Part shown: piece by piece, positions 29,701 through 35,700 of the stretch
How positions within the stretch are numbered: position 1 is the stretch's first letter
Layout: every line of letters begins with the position of its first letter
DNA from: Mermis nigrescens
Lineage: Eukaryota; Nematoda; Enoplea; Mermithida; Mermithidae
Direction: 5' to 3'
NCBI GenBank assembly: GCA_036768485.1
Contig: JAVLUZ010000227.1
Span: forward strand, 1-64,000
DNA length: 64,000 nucleotides
Program-made: the position numbers and the translations under genes
Notes under the pieces: generated by a model
Database searches by the model: none
The model's input: only the letters and a program-made list of their open reading frames with translations
Told to the model about the DNA's origin: nothing

Positions 29701-32700
29701 CTAAGTCATCGGAAATACACGTTTTACCAATTAAAGAATCGTTCAAATGGCCGCTCACTTGTCTGCCACATTAACTATTATAGAAAAGCATAATGTTACA
29801 GTCAACTTTTTGTATTGCAGGCTTTTTTATTTGTTCTCTCTTAGCACTAAGCAGGCCGAACGGGTTAAAATTTCGGATTTATTATTACTCATCTTGATTT
29901 AAAATACTCGAGAAAAAGTTTTTTTGAATTTTAGGAAAAGTGCTATCAGTACTGGCCCTCGGATCGAAGCGAACGGTACGGTGCGCTCACTGTTGAACCC
30001 ATAGCGGAGTACAATATGCCTCAGTATATTCTCAGGGAATTTAAGCTGACCGATACGAAGGTATGTAATGTACGAGTTCAATCTCGATTCTCTTCAGGAA
30101 TGCGATTATTACTGTTGCAGCCTACTCGTAGAAGCTCTAAAAAATGGTCTGAGGGAGCACCAACCCGTCGAACTATCGTTGTTAGACAAAAAATTTTAAA
30201 TATTCCAATAAAACCTTAACGAAATAATTCATTTTACTTTTGAAACTATTGAATATTTTTAATATCTGTTTTGTAAATTGGAAGGGCTGGAAAATGATTC
30301 AGATTCATCCCTCTAACAGAAAATTACGAACTAAAATGCATGGCTTCTTATAGATTTTAGACATTTGAGCGGGCATACAATGCCCAATTGGGAATAGCTG
30401 ACTTTCGATTGAGACTCCATCATCCCCTCGTAAACTTATAACCACCTTCGACTCTGTTGGGTAGATCTACCTGTCTGTCATTGGTATGCGGCAATGCTGA
30501 ACAATGTCATTAATTATATACGTAGTTTCTGGACAACCTGTAATAATGCAATTTGCGCATTAAAGCTTCTTGTGCTTTTTGATTGGTATGTACCACAAAT
30601 GGGCGTGAAGGTTGTACCCCAGAAATCGGAGCCCCAGATTACCGTAGACCCCCAGAATTCTATTTTTATTAACATTTCTTGGCAATTTTACCCATCCGGA
30701 CCCGCCCAGAATTTTCTTGCTGCCCACAAATGGTATTGTATGTACAATAACTACAAAAGCATGATCATCGCTTCAGCTGAAACCACTTTTGTAATCAATT
30801 TATATAGGATGGTCAGTCCAGGACGGTGAGGCATTTTCAGTATACTGAATGGCCTGAGCAAGGAGTGCCTAAATCAGGAGAATATTTTATTGAGTTTATT
30901 GGCCAGGTGCATAAAACAAAAGAGCAATTCGGTCTCGAAGGTCCTATAACCGTGCATTGCAGGTGATTATTTTTCTTCTAACTTTGATCAGCTTGCTCTC
31001 AATCATTTGCCTATACTGATCGGATCAGCGATTTTGATTTTTTGTCACTTTTTCAAAGTTATAAATACTTTCAGCTATTCATAAAAATAAGTATATTAGA
31101 ATGCTTCTGAAAATGTAATAGAAGACGAATCTCACCAATATTAATATAGTGAACAACTGCTTGGAAGGGGCTTTTGAATAAAAATGAATGCATGTTACGT
31201 ATTTCGGGTTTGTCAATTTTTAAGATATCTTCTCTACCTAGCAGTTTTTGTAGCTAGTTTTTAATGCAAAAGTACATTAATTTTTTATTTTTGCATATGT
31301 ACCGAGTTCGTAAAACTACTTTTTGTGCAATGAAGTTGTTTTCCGTGCGCAACTTTTCGTAGAAAACGCCTCATTCAAATCTTTAAAGTTTAATATGCTT
31401 TGGAGATTAGATTTAAATACTCGTATATGTGATGTGTGTATAAAATTGGTCCATATTTCCTGCTCACTTCCTTTTAATACATAAAGGAACTTATTTTAGC
31501 GCTGGAGTTGGCAGAACGGGCGTTTTCGTGTGTCTTAGCATAGTGCTGGAACGCATGCGTTACGAGGGCGTCGTTGATATTTTTACGATTGTTAAATTGT
31601 TGAGGACTCAGCGAGCTAACATGGTGCAATCTGAGGTATTTAATAAAATTTTTTGGTAGCCGATTCTTTGTACAAGATTCCTTTGCTTGTATATACGTAT
31701 TTTTAATTACAGTAATCTTTGTGCATTTTATACCTGATGAATTTTTGTACACGATTTATAAAGCGCTCGTATGCCAAAACTTGTCATTCGACCTTAGGTG
31801 GTGTACTGTAGTCAAATTTTAGGCCTCTTGTACTGATAGATACAAAAATTTATCAATAGGGCGCGAATACTCACAAAACTTCGATATCTTACCGTTTTCA
31901 AGCCGAATTCGCGGCCTTTTTAAAAATGATGATTCAACCGTAAAAACGTTCATTTTTATTATTTGGCGCTTTTTCCAAAAACGATTGCCAGACTGCCTCA
32001 AAGTAACTTTTGCATCTTTACTATGATGTCCAGCAATAGATTATAATTCAGCTGATAGATGGTACCACATATACACCGTAAAAAAGCGTCAAATGACGCC
32101 TAACAGTGTAATTTAAAGTACATATACTTACTTCCGAGCAGTAAACTGTTCAATTCATTCATCTAGACACATTTATTCTATTATTTTGTATATATTTGAT
32201 GTTACAATTTATTCCATTGCTCGTATTATAATTGTCTTGATGCAAATTTAATCATAAATTTTCATCAAAAATTACTTTTCGACTAATAAAGTACGAAAAT
32301 TTGACATTAAATAGGTAAAAAATTACTCATTTACCCGCCCTTCCACCAAGAAAACTTGATTAACCCCCCCAGAGCTTTTGACCGCGTGCATGTATGCATG
32401 GTAGTACATTAAATCGCTGCATTGGCATGAAGTGCTGGAATGTTTTGGCCGATTTTAAGCTGTAATATTTAATGCCGCACTTTTAAAAAGGATTTCTGGA
32501 AATTTTTGACGCCTCTTTTTTTCGTGAAAATATGTTTATAAGTGTACGAGTACAAAGAAGGTCCCGGAAAGCCTGTGCAGCCAGAAAAATCTTTGTCAAC
32601 CACAAAATTGGAAACTCTGGTTAGAACTTCACATGGACGTGGATGTTCTGGAGTCTAAGCCCACAGAATCTGAACGACTCCCCCCCCCTTCCACCAGAAA

Positions 32701-35700
32701 GTCGATAGACCCCGAATTGAATTTTTTGGTACTTTTTTGACGATTTGACGCAATAGAACACTTTTACAATTTTGTTGTTACCTATGTATGGTTAGAACTG
32801 TTTTTCTTGTGAGGCACCTATGTCCTAATCGGAATCAATGCAATTTCAAACGTTATGTTTTGTGTAAATAAATTCCGTGCCTTACATAGAGTATTGAAAA
32901 GAACTTTTCGTTATTGCTTAAAATTTTAAATGCACGGAACAGGAATTAGCTCTCACAAATGCATGAAATTGCTTACAAAATAGAAAATTACGAGTATGTT
33001 TAGCTGAACTTTTGATTTTACTCTTATCTTTGAATTTGAAACTACAGATTTAACTCTTATTGGGCATTAATTTTCAAGACGCCTTACCAACTGTCTGCTG
33101 AGTGAATTTTCTTGTCCACAATTATGTAGGTCATCGTTAACAAGTAATATTTTGCTCGTTATGTATCCCCTTTATATCAAGCAGTGATATTAAGACAAAA
33201 TTGGGTCATCAGGAATTTAGGTTCGCAAAATTAACGCGTGAATTGTAGTCGTCTTGTGAGCATAGATGCACAGCGTGGCCGATCTGGGGGGTCAGCCGGT
33301 CTGAGGGTCATAAGTTGGGCTTTTTTGAGCCGAAATGCCCTTAAAAACTGGTATGGTCGCTAAATAGCGCTAAAACTGTTATTACACAGTTTCGGGTCAA
33401 TTTAAAGGACTTTGGATAAATTCTTCAATTTTTCCTTCATTTTGCCCCATTTTCCCCAGAAAGTTTCCCATTTTTCTATTCTAGTGGTCTAGACCCCAAA
33501 GCCTCCACGTGCACGTCTGGTCGTGAGTATGCTCACAGACCCAGCTAAGTTTAAATATTGATGGCCTACATAATGTTACATATGTTAAAAACCGAATGTT
33601 TAATAAGGACCGCCGAGAGGAGTGTTGTTCCCATTGAGATGTCCCGTTATGTTTTTTCCAGGTTAATCCCTGGCTTCAGTTCCTCCTTTTTAAACCTCGC
33701 CGGCCATCCCGACCATGTGCATTTATTCTAAAAGCTCTTTATGTTATCATAATATGATCAATAGAAAATTGCATGATCTATTTCGCGCGACCATGTGCTT
33801 GGGTTACAATTGATGAATTGGTGTTAATCGATTATAACAGCAGTTTAAACTAAAGCAGCCAAAGCACCAACAACAAAGAAAAGGCATATGTAATTTTTCG
33901 GTCTTAAGTTCGACTACTTCAGGCCACCTCGGAATCGCGTATCAATTTTATTTTTGAGCGCAACTGCTTTCCGTGTACAAGACTTTGTGAAATACACTAT
34001 AGTACATACCTGGGCAATGTATTTTGGTTCTGAAGGTACCAGGCTCCCTTTTGTTGAGGTTGGTTGGTTGGTTGTTTGTTTGGCCAGTTGATTAGTTGTT
34101 TGGTTGGTTTGTGGTTGTTTGGTTGGCTAGTTGGCTGGTTTGTTGGTCGGTTAGTTGGCTAGTTGGTTGGTTGTTTGGCCGGTTCGTTGGTTGTTTGGTT
34201 GGCCAGTTGGCTGGTTGGTTGGACGATTAGTTGGTTGGTTGTATCATTTTCTCGATTTTTTATTTCTGGGTCAAAAATTTCTACTTGTTGTTGTTGTAGT
34301 AATTGCCATCACATGTTGTCATCCATCGATCGATCAAAGGTCTAGAGAGGCCACTACTAATTGTGGCCCTTTCCATAAGTCACTGACACGAGCTTGTGTT
34401 GGTCGGGATGGACAGTTGAAGAGGTGTCGTGTATCTTCTGTTGCCGCCAAACAACGTGGGCAGGTGTCAGGTGTGAGGCCGCTGGAGTCGAGTTTGTTAC
34501 GCGTGGACGCCAGGATGTAACTGTAGCCACTTCTAAGTTGGGCTAAGGTGGATCTTGTTTGGCGAGGTAGCAATTTTTCTTGTGGGGGATATATTGGGAG
34601 GCGTCGGTTTATTAGTGGGTTGCGTTGAATGAAACGAAGGCGACAGGCCTGGATAGCATTCTGATGGAGCTTTTGCAGTTGTTGTTGCAGTGAAGCTGTT
34701 GAGGGTAAAGTTGTGAGGTGCCGTTTGACTCTATCGTTTGAATACATTTTAAGTGTGTTTTTCAGCCAAAAGTTCCGTTGCCGCCATGTAGGTGGTCCAG
34801 GACAACCAAAAAGTTGCCTGCACGGATGTTGGTCGTGGAGGCAAGATGCATAGAATTGTTCTGTCAAAAGTCGATTGTGGACTTGGACCGTCAGCATATG
34901 TGTTTCGCTGTGTAGATGGTCAATTGGCGACATTTGAAGGCAGCCAGTAATAGTTCTAAGTGCGGTCTTCTGGCAGATTTGGAGTTTGGCAAGATTTGAG
35001 GATGTTAGTGTTGGTGTCCAAACTGGTGCAGCATAATTAAGAACCGATCTACAGATCGCCTTATAAGTGAGGAGCAATGTTTCTTTGTTAGAGCCCCATG
35101 ATCGGTCAGCTAAAGCTTTGATGATGTTGTTTCGTTTCTGAATACGAAATTTCAGAGCTTCAACGTGTTGTTTGAAACAAAGACTTGGGTCAAAGAGAAC
35201 CCCAAGAATTTTAGGGTTCTTAACGGTTTGAAGTCGAGCATTATTAATAAAAATGTTCAGTTCCAGCGAGTGTTGGCGTGTCTCGGGAGTAAACAACGTA
35301 CAAGTAGATTTTTCCATCGAGATTGTGAGGTGGCGCTGCTGAAAAAATGAGGAAATGTCTGTCAGATAGTTGTTCAAGTTTCTTTCCATTGTTTTCACAT
35401 TCGAGTCGCTGGTGAAGATGGTAATGTTGCCAGCGTATGATACGATATGAATGTGTGGTGGTGGCCTTGGAAGCTCACGACTGTAAGCATTAAAAAGAGC
35501 TGGTGAGATCACCAAACCTTGAGGCACACCCATTCTGGTGATGGCGTAACTTGACGATGAGTTTCTGAACTGACATTTGGCTTCTCTTCCGCGCAAATAT
35601 GCCACCAACCAGCGACAAGTCCAACCAGGCATCGTGGAGTCCGCCAAGATCTTGATTAACGTCGTGTGGTCAACTGAGTCAAATGCTTCACTGAGGTCTA

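Noticed and set aside
34155..34520. Open frames rich in Trp/Gly/Val on the + strand
   Set aside because: Translation of the TTGG simple repeat at the LINE 3' end.
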